A DNA stretch of 64,000 nt from CAZGKW01 sp964526295 (GCA_964526295.1 CAZGKW010000023.1:9198-73197), one strand, 5' to 3'. Counted from the first letter of the stretch, positions 1-9,369 are shown. Numbers and translations are program-made. The notes: a model not told the origin generated them from the sequence alone.

Positions 1-170
1 AAGGGCAAGGGCTGCAAGCGGGTCCGCCGCCCGCCCACAGGACGGATACGCGGACGCCGCCGCATTCGGGGGTGCGGTCTCCTGGCTCCGGTCGCCGCAT
101 CGTGCAATCCCCTTGCGTCAGGCGCCTGGGGGGCTTAACGTGGGGCCCACACGCAAGCAGGGAGGTCCCC

Positions 171-587
171 ATGGAAGAGATCCTCGAGCGGGCCCGGAAG
201 CTCGGACAGGCCATGCACCAGCACCCTCGGTTCAAGGCCTACGTCGAGGCCAGCGAGAAGCTCCACCACGACCCGGCCGCCGCCAAGGTCATGAAGGCCT
301 ATAACGAGGTGGCGGCCAAGGTCGCCGAGAAGGAGCGAGGCAACCAGCCGATCGAGGTGGAGGAGAAACGCGAGCTGGAGGCCCGCCGTCAGGCCGTCGC
401 CTCCAACATGACCGTCAAGCGGTTCATGCAGGCCCAGGCCGACTACGCCGAGTTCATGCGGAAGGTCAACGACGCGATCTACAGCCAGCTCCTTCCGCCC
501 CAGGGCGGCGGCGGGGCCGCGCCGGGCGGGGGCGGACCCTCGCCGAGTGCCGGCCCGGCGGGAGGAAGGGGCGCGACGGCGTCCTGA
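171..587 (+). CDS. YlbF/YmcA (Com_YlbF) family protein
   Basis: The 138-residue product is mostly charged alpha helix. The segment from about residue 15 to 105 (HPRFKAYVEASEKLHHDPAA, then a long charged helix, then SNMTVKRFMQAQADYAEFMR) fits the YlbF/YmcA helical-bundle family. In Bacillus these proteins form the Y-complex that modulates RNase Y-dependent mRNA processing; elsewhere their role is poorly known. The tail after about residue 108 is a Gly/Pro/Ala-rich low-complexity extension. I chose ATG 171 because GGGAGG lies about 5 bases upstream; a longer reading from position 72 has no such site. RNase Y is also encoded in this window (42.8 kb), so a functional link is possible but is only inference. 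Family call is fairly confident; function is not. Confidence 0.75.
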   Translation: MEEILERARKLGQAMHQHPRFKAYVEASEKLHHDPAAAKVMKAYNEVAAKVAEKERGNQPIEVEEKRELEARRQAVASNMTVKRFMQAQADYAEFMRKVNDAIYSQLLPPQGGGGAAPGGGGPSPSAGPAGGRGATAS

Positions 588-688
588 CGCCCGTCGGAGA
601 GCATTCGCCCTGCGTCGAAGCCCGTGCGGGCCGTCCGAGGGGGCGACCAGTGAGACCATGGGGCCGGACGTTCGGGGAGGGGACCGCC

Positions 689-1084
689 GTGCAGGAACCT
701 GAAGCCTGGGAGACGCAGTATCCGGCCGAGGGGTACTCGCCCGAGGGCTATCCGCCGCTTCCGCACTCGGGCCTGGGCATCGCCTCGTTCATCATCGCCC
801 TGGTGGCCGGTGCGCTGCTGGCGATGCTGGTGATCGCGGCCGGAGTGATGGCGGCGACGGCCGGCGGAGGATTTGACGAGACGGCCCCGGCGACCGTCGC
901 CCTCGGGTGCACCATTCTCCTGGCGGGACTCGGGCACCTGGTGGGGACCGGGCTGGGCATCGCGGGCGTCGTTCAACGTGACCGCCGGAAAGTCTTCGCG
1001 GTCCTCGGCCTCGTCCTGAACGGTCTTGCGATCCTGAGCATCGCGGGGATGCTCCTGATCGGCATCGCCGCAGGCACCGCCTGA
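689..1084 (+). CDS. Small DUF4190-like integral membrane protein
   Basis: The 131-residue product has a Pro/Tyr/Glu-rich cytosolic head (about 1-26) followed by three hydrophobic segments: about 30-55, 68-90 and 102-128. The layout (short proline-rich head, repeated small-residue helices, GVVQRDRRK loop, then LGLVLNGLAIL) is that of DUF4190-type membrane proteins of unknown function. The GTG at 689 is preferred over the GTG at 650 because GGGGAGG lies 8 bases before it. It is monocistronic as far as can be seen; downstream is an IS remnant. Confidence 0.6.
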   Translation: MQEPEAWETQYPAEGYSPEGYPPLPHSGLGIASFIIALVAGALLAMLVIAAGVMAATAGGGFDETAPATVALGCTILLAGLGHLVGTGLGIAGVVQRDRRKVFAVLGLVLNGLAILSIAGMLLIGIAAGTA

Positions 1085-1130
1085 GCCGTCACCCGGCCGG
1101 CAGCCGGCCAGGCGGGGCCCAAATAAAAAC

Positions 1131-1390
1131 GGCTCTGTTTCACTTTTGCGGCGGGATTTGCGGTTGAAAAAAGGCTCAACCTCTGCTTTGACAGTGAGTT
1201 ATCGCGCACTGGCTGTCGGCAGGAGGCTGAGCCATGTATGTGCACGGAATTCGTCGGCTGTTTGACTTCCCCGGTTACGTCATCCGCAAAGTTACCATGA
1301 CCGTGGGTTTGGCCCAAGTGATTTTGCGGCGGGATCGGCGCTGTCGGCTGGCCTGTCCGACGTGCGGGGAGCCAGCCGTCCATGCACAAA
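1131..1390 (+). mobile_element. Left-end remnant of an ISL3-type insertion sequence
   Basis: GGCTCTGTTTCACTTTTG at 1131 looks like an ISL3-family terminal repeat, which characteristically begins GGCTCT. It is followed after about 85 bases by an ATG (1234) with AGGAGG upstream. The reading frame gives about 45 residues typical of the transposase N terminus (LFDFPGYVIRK, then CRLACPTCG, half of a zinc finger) and then loses coherence near 1380. The right end and most of the transposase are missing, so this is a dead fragment. The 5' flank (1085-1130) shows nothing else. The ISL3 assignment comes from the end sequence and the Cys-x-x-Cys position, and is moderate. Confidence 0.5.
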
Positions 1391-1486
1391 TGATGCTCTC
1401 TCTGTGTGCCCTGCGGTCTTGCCTTCCGTCGGAGGCGCCGGGACTACGGCGCGACAAGCCGGGGTCAAGACACGGCCGCGGCGCCG

Positions 1487-2485
1487 CTACTGCCTCGCCT
1501 CGCCCTCTTCGGCCGGTTCGACGAGGCCCTTGAAGAGGCGTCCCCCGAACATTCGGTTCCACGCCGTCCAGCGGCGCTCCGGGTCGGCGTCGCCGGCCGT
1601 CTCCCGCTCGAAGGCGTGCAGCTTCGCGTCGAGGTTGTCGATGTGGTGCAGGACGAACGCCTCGGCCGTCATCGGCAGCTTCGGGCTCCCGAACTCGTAC
1701 TCCCCGTGGTGCGCCAGGACCAGGTGCCGCACCACGTCAGCCAGCAGCTCGGGGAAGTCGGTCCCGGCGGCGCGGACCTCTCGGACCTTCTGGTCGAGCA
1801 TCAGGACGCCCTGGATGAGGTGGCCGACGAGGCGGCCGCTGTCGGTGTAGCCGAGGGCCTTCTCGTAGGCCAGCTCGCGGGTCTTGCCCAGGTCGTGCCA
1901 GAAGACGCCCACCAGGAGCAGGTCGCGGTCGAGCTGCGGGTAGTGGCGACAGACGAGGACCGCCAGTTCGGCGACGCTCAGGGTGTGCTCGACCAGGCCG
2001 CCGATGTAGGCGTGGTGGAGCTTCTCGGCCGCCGGGGCCCGGGCAAGGTCTTCCATCAGCTCCTCGTCGGCCCAGACGGCGTCCATCAGGCCCCTCAGGG
2101 CGGGCCGCTCCAGGTGCTCGTCGAAGAGCGACTTCAGGCGCGCGAGGTCCTCCTGGGGGTTGCCCGGCCCGACGGGGAGGAAGTCGGACGGATCGACCTC
2201 GGCGTCGCGGGCGGGCCGCAGGGCCTCGATGACGATCTGGGGCCGGTCGTTGTATTCGCCCACGCGGCCCTTCACGAGGACGAACCCGCCCTGGGGGATG
2301 GCCGCGAACAGGGCCTCCGTGGCGTCCCACATGATGGCGGGGACCTCGCCGGTCCGGTCGCGGAGGCGGCCGGTGATGAAGTACGACCCCTTCTTCGTGG
2401 TGCGAAGGTCCTTCTCGGCGACCTGAAAGACGCCCTCGACCAGGTGGCCGGGCGTCGTGAGACTCTTGATGAACGGGCGGGGCAT
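1487..2485 (-). CDS. yhaM: YhaM-type 3'-5' exoribonuclease (OB fold + HD domain)
   Basis: The product is 332 residues, close to the usual length of about 315 for YhaM/CBF1-family nucleases. Residues 1-95 form a nucleic-acid-binding OB fold (VAEKDLRTTKKGSYFITGRL ... VLVKGRVGEYNDRPQIVI). Residues about 140-310 are a metal-dependent HD domain with KLHHAYIGGLVEHT, the metal-binding HDLGK, VRHLVLAHHGE and HHIDNLDAK. Such enzymes degrade RNA, and sometimes DNA, from the 3' end in the cytoplasm. ATG 2485 is preferred over a longer reading from 2566 because GAGGAAGG precedes it. It stands alone, convergent with the IS remnant. Confidence is high for family, moderate for exact substrate. Confidence 0.88.
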   Translation of the reverse strand: MPRPFIKSLTTPGHLVEGVFQVAEKDLRTTKKGSYFITGRLRDRTGEVPAIMWDATEALFAAIPQGGFVLVKGRVGEYNDRPQIVIEALRPARDAEVDPSDFLPVGPGNPQEDLARLKSLFDEHLERPALRGLMDAVWADEELMEDLARAPAAEKLHHAYIGGLVEHTLSVAELAVLVCRHYPQLDRDLLLVGVFWHDLGKTRELAYEKALGYTDSGRLVGHLIQGVLMLDQKVREVRAAGTDFPELLADVVRHLVLAHHGEYEFGSPKLPMTAEAFVLHHIDNLDAKLHAFERETAGDADPERRWTAWNRMFGGRLFKGLVEPAEEGEARQ

Positions 2486-2653
2486 GGAACCTTCCTCTCG
2501 GGCAGCGGACTCGGGGCTCGCCGATCCGGCGTCACCGATTATAGGAGGCCCGCCGGGCGAGGGCATGGGAAATCCGGTGCCCGCAGGCTGCGCGTGGACC
2601 CGCCGCGCAGAGACGGAAGAGGGCCGCCGCGGAGGGTCTGCCTTACGCAGCTC

Positions 2654-4048
2654 CTACGGCCGGGGACCCATCCGGCGATAGGTCTCGGCCAAAATCCGGC
2701 GAAACCGCTCGAAGTCGAGCCGCTCGACGTGGCCGTCGGCGAACAGGACGTTGATCTGCCCGCCGGCCGGTTCCTCGCCCCGCCACCGCTCGTAAGCCAG
2801 GACGGTCTCGCCGCCCCCCTCGACGGGCAGCGACGGGAGCGGCACCAGGGCGTAGTCGTAGTCGGCGAAGTGCTCCTTCATGGCCGGGTTCCGCAGCACG
2901 TCGGCGTCGGCGATCAGCCCCGCCTCGAGCAGCTCGGACCACGTTTTCGGCGGACGCCGCCGGTCGAGGTGGAAGATGATCGCCGCCCGGCCGAGCTGGG
3001 CCAGTTGGCCCATGCTCCGAGCGGCCCCGCGCTCGGCCTCGAGGTTGCCGACCAGGTTCGCGACAGCCCACTCCAGGGCCGCGCGGGGCGCCGTGAGGTG
3101 GACGTCGGGCCCCTCGGCCCGGAGGCGGGCGATCGGTTCGTCGGGCGGCCCTTCCAGGGCCCGGCCGCCGAGCATCGCCGGCAGGGCGATCGCCAGCGGG
3201 TCGACCATCGCTCCGAGCCAGCTCGCGACGCTCCCGGCCGCGCGCTCGGTGTCGAGCGTCACGGTGGCCGTCAGGGCGTCGGCGTCCCGCGTCAGGTCCA
3301 CCCGCCCGCGGGCCGACTCCGCCGTCTGGCACGCCCGCATGAAGCCGTAGACCATGGCGAACTCGAGAAAATCGTCGCCGTCGAGGTGCCGGAGCCGCTG
3401 CCGGCGGAGACGGCCGAACTCGGCCGAGACCGCCTGCCGAAGCTCGGGCGGCATCCGCCCGGCGAACGTCACTTGGCCGGGCAAGCCGTCGAGTTGCCAG
3501 GCCTGCTTGCCCGCACCGGCCATCGGCGGCGCGGCCGCACCCCGCATCGCCCTCTGAAGGTAGACGTTTGACCCGAGGACGGCCAGCCGCGGCGCCGGCA
3601 TCGCCAGGCTCATGTCCCGGTCGAGGCGGTACGCCTGGACGCCGCCGAGGTCCAGGCTCGCCGGCTCGGCGCGCCCGCCCAGGAGCTCCTCCGGCCCGAT
3701 GGTCCGCGCCAGCGACAGGGCGGCCACCCACTCCAGCGCGTCCGGGTCCCCGTCCTCCCCGTAGGTGAGCTTCAGGGCGAGGGCGGCGGTCCGGACGTCC
3801 TTCTCCGGGTCGAGCTTCAGGGGCATCTCGCCGACCAGCTCGCGATAGGGCCCCGACCGCGGGTCGGCGAACGTCCGCCACAGGTCCGTCCCGACGAGCC
3901 GGTCCATCCGCACGAGGACGGCCAGGTCGGCATCGGCGGGCACGTACGCGGTCGGCAGGACGGGCAGGGCCGCCCCGGCGGCCGGCCGCAGCAAGCCCGC
4001 CGGCAGGGCGACGAGGAGAACCGAGAGGGCGAAGGCAACGCGATGCAC
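2654..4048 (-). CDS. Secreted protein with C-terminal FADGHV (DUF1559-like) tail
   Basis: The 464-residue product begins with a signal peptide (VAFALSVLLVALPAGLL, then PAAGAALP). The body is mixed alpha/beta and I do not recognise it. The end, QINVLFADGHVERLDFERF, is the H-x9-DG-like tail seen on many planctomycetal pseudopilin/DUF1559 proteins, although the prepilin N-terminal motif is missing here. The start is GTG 4048, with AAGGAG 8 bases upstream; a longer frame from 4426 would run through the divergent lysS start. The gene is divergent from lysS with about 130 bases between starts, so both promoters must lie there. Probably an exported protein; function unknown. Confidence 0.6.
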   Translation of the reverse strand: MHRVAFALSVLLVALPAGLLRPAAGAALPVLPTAYVPADADLAVLVRMDRLVGTDLWRTFADPRSGPYRELVGEMPLKLDPEKDVRTAALALKLTYGEDGDPDALEWVAALSLARTIGPEELLGGRAEPASLDLGGVQAYRLDRDMSLAMPAPRLAVLGSNVYLQRAMRGAAAPPMAGAGKQAWQLDGLPGQVTFAGRMPPELRQAVSAEFGRLRRQRLRHLDGDDFLEFAMVYGFMRACQTAESARGRVDLTRDADALTATVTLDTERAAGSVASWLGAMVDPLAIALPAMLGGRALEGPPDEPIARLRAEGPDVHLTAPRAALEWAVANLVGNLEAERGAARSMGQLAQLGRAAIIFHLDRRRPPKTWSELLEAGLIADADVLRNPAMKEHFADYDYALVPLPSLPVEGGGETVLAYERWRGEEPAGGQINVLFADGHVERLDFERFRRILAETYRRMGPRP

Positions 4049-4178
4049 GGGCAACACTCCTTGCGCGGGCTCGGGCCACAATGGTACCAGCCGGCCACAA
4101 CTTTTGCTTGGCGAAAGCGCCCGCCGGCCGCTAAGATTCGACGTTTCCACGCGGGCCCCGGTTCTCCGGAAGGCCGTC

Positions 4179-5621
4179 ATGTCCAGCGAGTACGAACAAC
4201 AGCGTCGCCGCAAGGCCGAGGCCCTCCGGGCGGTCGGCCTGGACCCGTTCGGGGGCCGCTTTCCCGACGCCATCCCGGCGGCCGAGGCCCGCCGCCATTT
4301 CGAGACGGCCGGGGAAGGGGCCCCGGCCCGGGTGGCCGGTCGGCTGATGGGCCTTCGGGCGTTCGGCAAGCTCATCTTCGCCGACCTGGTCGATTCGAGC
4401 GGCCGCATCCAGGTCGCCTTCAACAAGCGGGACCTCCCCGCCGAGACGTGGGACCGCGTGGGTCAGCTCGACCTGGGGGACATTATCGGCGTCGAGGGCA
4501 CGCTGATGACCACCCGCACCGGCGAAGTGACCGTCGCGGTCGAGGACGTCGAGGTGCTCACGAAGTCGCTGCTGCCGCCGCCGGAGAAGTGGCACGGCCT
4601 CCAGGACACGGAGGCCCGGTTCCGCCAGCGGTACGTCGACCTGTTTGCCAACCCGGAGGTGCGGGACCGGCTCCGGGCCCGGTCGGTGGTCCTGCGGGAG
4701 ACGCGGCGGTTCCTGGCGGAGCGGGGCTTCGTGGAGGTCGAGACGCCGGTGCTCCAGCCGATCTACGGGGGGGCGGCCGCCCGCCCGTTCATCACCCACC
4801 ACAACGCCCTGGACGCCGACTTTTACCTGCGGATCTCGCCCGAGCTGTACCTGAAGCGGCTGCTGGTGGGCGGCCTGGAGCGGGTCTTCGAGATCGCCCG
4901 GGTCTTCCGCAACGAGGGGCTCTCCACCACCCACAGCCCGGAGTACACCCTGATGGAGGTGTACCAGGCCTACGCCGACTACACCGACATGATGGAGCTG
5001 ACGGAGACGCTGGTCGAGCACCTGGCGCGGACGGTCTCGGGCGGCGAGACGTGCCTGGAGTGGGGCGACCACGAGATCGAGTACAGGGCCCCCTGGCGGC
5101 GGGCCGCCTACGCCGACCTCTTCGAGGAGCACGCGGGGGTCGGCTTCGCCGACGAGGCGGCCGTCCGGGCGAAGGCCCGCGAGCTGGGCATCGAGGACTC
5201 GAACAAGGACGTCGACGTCGTGCGGCACGACGTGTTCGAGGCGACCGTCGAGGAGCACCTGGTCCAGCCGACGTTCGTCGTGGACTGGCCGGCCCGGCTC
5301 TGCCCGCTGACGAAGCGGAAGGCCGACCGGCCCGAGATCGCCGAGCGGTTCGAGCCGATGGTGGCCGGGATGGAGCTGGGCAACGCCTACACGGAGCTGA
5401 ACGACCCGGACGTGCAGCTCGAGACGCTCAGGCTCCAGCTCGCCGGGCAGGACGAGACGATGGCCGTCATGGACGAGGACTTCGTCGAGGCGCTGAAGTA
5501 CGGGATGCCGCCGGCGGGGGGCCTGGGCATCGGCATGGACCGGCTGGTGATGCTCCTGACGGGGGCGACGAGCATCCGGGAGGTGGTCCTGTTCCCGACG
5601 CTCCGTCCGCAGCGGTCGTGA
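4179..5621 (+). CDS. lysS: Lysyl-tRNA synthetase, class II
   Basis: The enzyme charges tRNA-Lys with lysine using ATP. The 480-residue product has the expected architecture. An N-terminal OB anticodon-binding domain (about 45-145) is followed by the class II core with RQRYVDLFANPEVRDRLRAR, motif 2 (RVFRNEGLSTTHSPEYTLME) and motif 3 (GLGIGMDRLVMLLTG, about 448-462). Lysine-specific residues in YRAPW, MELGNAYTELNDP and FVEALKYGMPPAGG are present. I start it at ATG 4179 (GGAAGG upstream), which matches family N termini; an earlier in-frame start at 4104 adds an atypical extension. Single-gene unit, followed by an imperfect inverted repeat. Confidence 0.97.
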   Translation: MSSEYEQQRRRKAEALRAVGLDPFGGRFPDAIPAAEARRHFETAGEGAPARVAGRLMGLRAFGKLIFADLVDSSGRIQVAFNKRDLPAETWDRVGQLDLGDIIGVEGTLMTTRTGEVTVAVEDVEVLTKSLLPPPEKWHGLQDTEARFRQRYVDLFANPEVRDRLRARSVVLRETRRFLAERGFVEVETPVLQPIYGGAAARPFITHHNALDADFYLRISPELYLKRLLVGGLERVFEIARVFRNEGLSTTHSPEYTLMEVYQAYADYTDMMELTETLVEHLARTVSGGETCLEWGDHEIEYRAPWRRAAYADLFEEHAGVGFADEAAVRAKARELGIEDSNKDVDVVRHDVFEATVEEHLVQPTFVVDWPARLCPLTKRKADRPEIAERFEPMVAGMELGNAYTELNDPDVQLETLRLQLAGQDETMAVMDEDFVEALKYGMPPAGGLGIGMDRLVMLLTGATSIREVVLFPTLRPQRS

Positions 5622-5637
5622 TTCGCCTGCGGGGCCT

Positions 5638-5766
5638 CAACGCAGGACCCGCAGAGAAGGCGGAGAAAGGCAGAGAACGGCGAGTGCCGGCTGAAGACGA
5701 AGCAGGGCCTTAAGGGATTAATACACACTTTTTCTTTCTCTGCGTACTCCGCGATCTCTGCGTTCC
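5638..5766. repeat. Inverted pair of dispersed GCAGAGA/TCTCTGC repeats
   Basis: Between lysS and the ABC permease, CAACGCAGGACCCGCAGAGA plus a degenerate continuation (5638-5684) is mirrored by TCTTTCTCTGCG and GATCTCTGCGTTC (5734-5766). The two arms could pair imperfectly around an AT-rich loop. The same motif family recurs at 31.9, 48.4-48.7, 51.45 and 61.43-61.55 kb. No gene is seen here. Confidence 0.55.
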
Positions 5767-5807
5767 CATACCGCGTCGGGACGGAGCGGCATTCGGGGCG
5801 AGCATTC

Positions 5808-7640
5808 ATGGGTGAGGTGGCACAGTGGCCGGGATGGCTGGTGCCGGCGGCCGCGGCGGCCGTCGTGGCCCTCTTGGCCTACGTTTTCCTCTCGGGCGTC
5901 TACAAGCCCGTCATCTGCCTGAAGTACCTCTTCGGCGGGTGGAAGGCGGTCGTCCCGATCGTCTCGGCCCTGCCGGCCGCCCTCGGGGTGTTCCTGCTGA
6001 TCATCGTCTTCGCCATCATGGACGGGTTCGTCGAGAAGACCCGCGAGATGATCCGCGGCACGCTCTCGGACGTCATCGTCGACGCTTCCTTGAGCGGCAT
6101 GCCATATTACGACGAGTTCATCGAGCGGATCGAGCGAATGCCCGACGTCCAGGGCGCCACCCCCGTCATCCAGACCTACGCCATCTGTCGCATCAAGCCC
6201 CCGGGGAGCGAGCTCAACCTGGTCCGGGTATGCCTGCTGATCGGCATCCGGCCGGCGGAGAAGGCCCGGATGGGCCGGTTCCTTCAGTACCTTCAGAGGC
6301 AGGACCCCGCCCCGGAGGGAGACGCGGAGCTTGCCCTCACCCGCCGGCTCCGCCCGGGTGACGGATCGGCCCTTCCGCCGCGGCTGCCCAGACAGCCGCC
6401 CGACGATCCGGGGGCGCTGCTCGAGGTGCCCGAGCCGGTCGAGGCGTGGCGGGAGGCCCGGGGCCTTCCCGAGCGGCCCGGCGCGATCGCCGGTACGGGA
6501 CTGATCGGCCGGCCCGTCTCGAAGGAAGAGGCCCGGAAGTTGCCGGCGGCCCTGGGGTGGCGGGTCCTCGCCTGGGCCGCCGCCCTCGCTTCAGTCTTCG
6601 TGGCGCTGGGCGTCTGGCGGGGCAGCCGGCGCCGCCCCGGTCGGGACGGCTGGGCCCTGGCCGCGGTCGTTTGCGAGGTCGCCGCCGCGATGATGCTCGT
6701 CCTGGCCGTGGGCCTGCACCTGGCGTTTCGCGGGAAGACCGACGAGGTCAAGTGGGAGCGGACGGTCGACGAGTCGCTCCTGCTCTACGGCGAGGACTTC
6801 GTGGTGACGACGATCCCGATCCGCCCGTCCGGGGCGCTGGAGCTGGGCCCCGGCGGCGTGCCGAGGCCGTCCTACCAGCAGTTCGTGCTGGTCGACCGGT
6901 TCAAGAGCGGGTACTGGGAGTCCGACTCGACCCACGTGTACGTGGACTTCAAGGTGGCCCAGCGGATGGCGGGGATGGCGGCCGTCCCGCCGGAGGGGGA
7001 CCGGCCGGGCCTGCCGCGCCGGGCGAGCCAGGTCCAGGTCCGCCTGCGGCCGGGGACAGACGCCGAGAAGGTCGCCAAGGACATCCAGGCCGTCTGGTAC
7101 GGTTTGCTCGCCTCCAAGTCCCCCGGCGACCTGCCGATGGTCATCTTCAACACCTGGGAGACCCAGCAGCGGACCATCCTGGGGGTCGTCGAGATGGAAC
7201 GGAACATGACGGCCCTGATGCTGGGTGTGATGCTGATCGGCTTCGGCATCCTGACGGCCCTCATCTCCTACGTCATGGCGTTCATCAAGGGCCGCGACGT
7301 CGGCATCATGAAGGCCCTGGGGGCGGGCGATGCCGGCGTGGGGAGCCTGTTCCTGGGCTACGGGTTCCTGATCGGGGCGATGGGGGTGGCCGTCGGCCTG
7401 ACGCTCGCGCTTCTGATGATCGCGCACCTTGACCCGATTGAGGCGTACGTGAACCACGTCCTGGGGCAGGAGGTGTTCCCGCGGGACGTTTACTATTTCG
7501 AGCGGATCCCGCGGAGCCTGTCGCCGACGTGGGCGGCGGGCGTGTGCGCCGGGGTGCTGGCCCTCTCGACACTGGCCAGCATGGCCGGAGGGCTCCTGGC
7601 GGCCCTCAAGCAGCCCGTGGAGACGCTCCGCTATGAGTGA
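5808..7640 (+). CDS. ABC transporter permease, FtsX/LolCE-MacB type, enlarged
   Basis: The 610-residue product is an inner-membrane permease. It has an N-terminal hydrophobic pair (about 13-33 and 45-68), a periplasmic region, and a C-terminal FtsX core (about 460-605) with three membrane helices and RDVGIMKALGAGD. It is much longer than LolC/E (about 400 residues) because residues about 165-310 carry a low-complexity Pro/Arg stretch and two extra hydrophobic helices (VLAWAAALASVFVALGVW and AAAMMLVLAVGLHLAF). Its stop overlaps the start of the ATPase gene by 8 bases, so the two are translationally coupled. Likely extrudes or extracts a lipoprotein, lipid or peptide; substrate unknown. Confidence 0.85.
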   Translation: MGEVAQWPGWLVPAAAAAVVALLAYVFLSGVYKPVICLKYLFGGWKAVVPIVSALPAALGVFLLIIVFAIMDGFVEKTREMIRGTLSDVIVDASLSGMPYYDEFIERIERMPDVQGATPVIQTYAICRIKPPGSELNLVRVCLLIGIRPAEKARMGRFLQYLQRQDPAPEGDAELALTRRLRPGDGSALPPRLPRQPPDDPGALLEVPEPVEAWREARGLPERPGAIAGTGLIGRPVSKEEARKLPAALGWRVLAWAAALASVFVALGVWRGSRRRPGRDGWALAAVVCEVAAAMMLVLAVGLHLAFRGKTDEVKWERTVDESLLLYGEDFVVTTIPIRPSGALELGPGGVPRPSYQQFVLVDRFKSGYWESDSTHVYVDFKVAQRMAGMAAVPPEGDRPGLPRRASQVQVRLRPGTDAEKVAKDIQAVWYGLLASKSPGDLPMVIFNTWETQQRTILGVVEMERNMTALMLGVMLIGFGILTALISYVMAFIKGRDVGIMKALGAGDAGVGSLFLGYGFLIGAMGVAVGLTLALLMIAHLDPIEAYVNHVLGQEVFPRDVYYFERIPRSLSPTWAAGVCAGVLALSTLASMAGGLLAALKQPVETLRYE

Positions 7641-8340
7641 CCCGATCCTGAGGGCCGAAGGGCTCGTCAAGGACTACCCCATGGGCGGGGCGAGCCTGCG
7701 GGTCCTGCACGGGGTGGACCTGGAGGTCGAGCGGGGCGAGTTCCTCTGCATCCTGGGGCCCTCGGGCAGCGGCAAGTCGACGCTGCTGCACCTCTTGGGC
7801 CTGCTGGACCGGCCCACCGACGGGACGGTCTGCTTCGAGGCGCAGGACGCCTTCCGCCTGCGGGGCAAGCGGTGGCGCGACCGCATGCGGAACCGGGCCA
7901 TCGGCTTCGTCTTCCAGCTCTACTACCTGATGCCGGACCTCACGGTCCTCGGGAACACCCTCCTGCCGGCGATGATCCGGACCCCGGCCATCCTGTGGCC
8001 CATGGCCCGCCGGGGGTACCGCGACCGGGCCCTGGCGGTCCTGGAGGAGCTGGGCCTCTCGGCCCGCATCCGCCACCTGCCGCGGGAGCTCTCGGGCGGA
8101 GAGAGACAGCGGGCCGCCATCGCCCGGGCCCTGGTGCACGAGCCGCGGGTCCTCTTCGCCGACGAGCCCACCGGGAACCTCGACTCGGCCACCGGCTCCG
8201 AGATCATGAAGCTTCTCGGACACCTCCAGCGCGACCACGGCCTGACGATCGTCATGGTGACCCACGACGGGCGGGTCGCCGCCCAGGCCGACCGCGTCTT
8301 CCACCTCCGCGACGGCAAACTCTTGACAGCCGCCTCCTGA
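7633..8340 (+). CDS. ABC transporter ATP-binding protein, LolD/MacB type
   Basis: The 235-residue ATPase has all expected motifs: Walker A GPSGSGKST (42-50), a Q-loop in FVFQLYYLMPDLTVLGN, signature LSGGERQRAAIARAL, Walker B VLFADEPTGNLD and the switch His in VMVTHD. The GNLDSATG sequence and short length place it with the LolD/MacB/FtsE group that powers FtsX-type permeases. It overlaps the permease gene by 8 bases and clearly forms a complex with it. Which substrate is moved cannot be read from the sequence. Confidence 0.92.
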   Translation: MSDPILRAEGLVKDYPMGGASLRVLHGVDLEVERGEFLCILGPSGSGKSTLLHLLGLLDRPTDGTVCFEAQDAFRLRGKRWRDRMRNRAIGFVFQLYYLMPDLTVLGNTLLPAMIRTPAILWPMARRGYRDRALAVLEELGLSARIRHLPRELSGGERQRAAIARALVHEPRVLFADEPTGNLDSATGSEIMKLLGHLQRDHGLTIVMVTHDGRVAAQADRVFHLRDGKLLTAAS

Positions 8341-8511
8341 CAAAGTAACGAAGTCCGAACGGCGATGACGGGGGGGCCCGCGTGACGAGGGGTCTTCGAG
8401 CGGCGACCGGGAGGTCGCCGCGGCCCGTGGACGGGAAGGCGGCTCGGATGGCCGGGAGCGAGCAGCGGCCCCGAGCGGCATTCCTCGAGCGCTCAGCCAC
8501 CGGGTGAAACC

Positions 8512-9369
8512 ATGGGGCAACTGATCTGGCTCAACGGCAACCTCGTGCCGCGAGACGAGGCCAGGATCTCGGTCTTCGATCACGGCCTCCTGTACGGCGA
8601 CGGCGTCTTCGAGGGCATCCGGAGCTACGGCGGCAAGGTCTTCCGCCTCCGAGAGCACGTCCGGCGGCTCTTCGACAGCGCGGGCGGCATCCGCCTCGCG
8701 ATCCCCCTGACCCAGGACGAGATGTGCGAGGCCGTCGAGGCCACCCTCCGGGCCAACGAGCTGGAGGACGCCTATTTTCGCGTCGTCGTGACCCGCGGCG
8801 CGGGGACGCTGGGGCTCGACCCGAACCGGTGCTCCGAGCCGCAAGTCTTCATCATCTGCGACAAGATCTCGCTCTACCCGGACGAGCTCTACAAGAACGG
8901 TCTGGAGGTCGTCACGGCGGCCACGATGCGGAACCACCCGAACGCCGTCAATCCACGCATCAAAAGTCTCAACTACCTCAATAATATCCTTGCGAAGATC
9001 GAGGCCGTCGACGCCGGCACCCTCGAAGCCGTCATGCTCAACCACCAGGGCTATGTGGCCGAGTGCACCGGCGACAACCTGTTCATCGTCCGCGACGACA
9101 TCCTTTTCACGCCGCCCATCTCGGCGGGCATCCTCAAAGGGATCACCCGCGACGAGATCATCGCCCTGGCCCGGGAGTTCGGCATCGAGGTCCGCGAGGA
9201 GAACCTGACGCGCCACGACCTCTACGTGGCCGACGAGTGCTTCCTGACGGGGACGGCGGCCGAGGTCGTGCCGGTCGTGCGGGTCGACAAGCGGACCATC
9301 GGCGACGGCAAGCCGGGCCGGACGACGAAACGTCTGGGCGAGGAGTTCCACCGCCGGACGCGGGCGTAG
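8512..9369 (+). CDS. ilvE: Branched-chain amino acid aminotransferase (PLP fold type IV)
   Basis: The product transfers the amino group between glutamate and branched-chain 2-oxoacids, the last step of Val/Leu/Ile synthesis. The 285-residue sequence has SVFDHGLLYGDGVFEGIRSY, the PLP lysine in NPRIKSLNYLNNILAK (Lys151), EAVMLNHQGYVAECTGDNLF and the C-terminal ECFLTGTAAEVVPV. NPRIKSLNYLNN favours IlvE over D-amino-acid transaminase or ADC lyase. It is preceded by about 170 bases without a gene and followed by a terminator at 9451, so it is probably its own unit. Confidence 0.88.
   Translation: MGQLIWLNGNLVPRDEARISVFDHGLLYGDGVFEGIRSYGGKVFRLREHVRRLFDSAGGIRLAIPLTQDEMCEAVEATLRANELEDAYFRVVVTRGAGTLGLDPNRCSEPQVFIICDKISLYPDELYKNGLEVVTAATMRNHPNAVNPRIKSLNYLNNILAKIEAVDAGTLEAVMLNHQGYVAECTGDNLFIVRDDILFTPPISAGILKGITRDEIIALAREFGIEVREENLTRHDLYVADECFLTGTAAEVVPVVRVDKRTIGDGKPGRTTKRLGEEFHRRTRA

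Noticed and set aside
1406..3571. Long plus-strand frame of 721 codons
   Set aside because: It is antisense to the yhaM-type gene and the secreted protein, lacks domains and arises from GC-rich codon bias.
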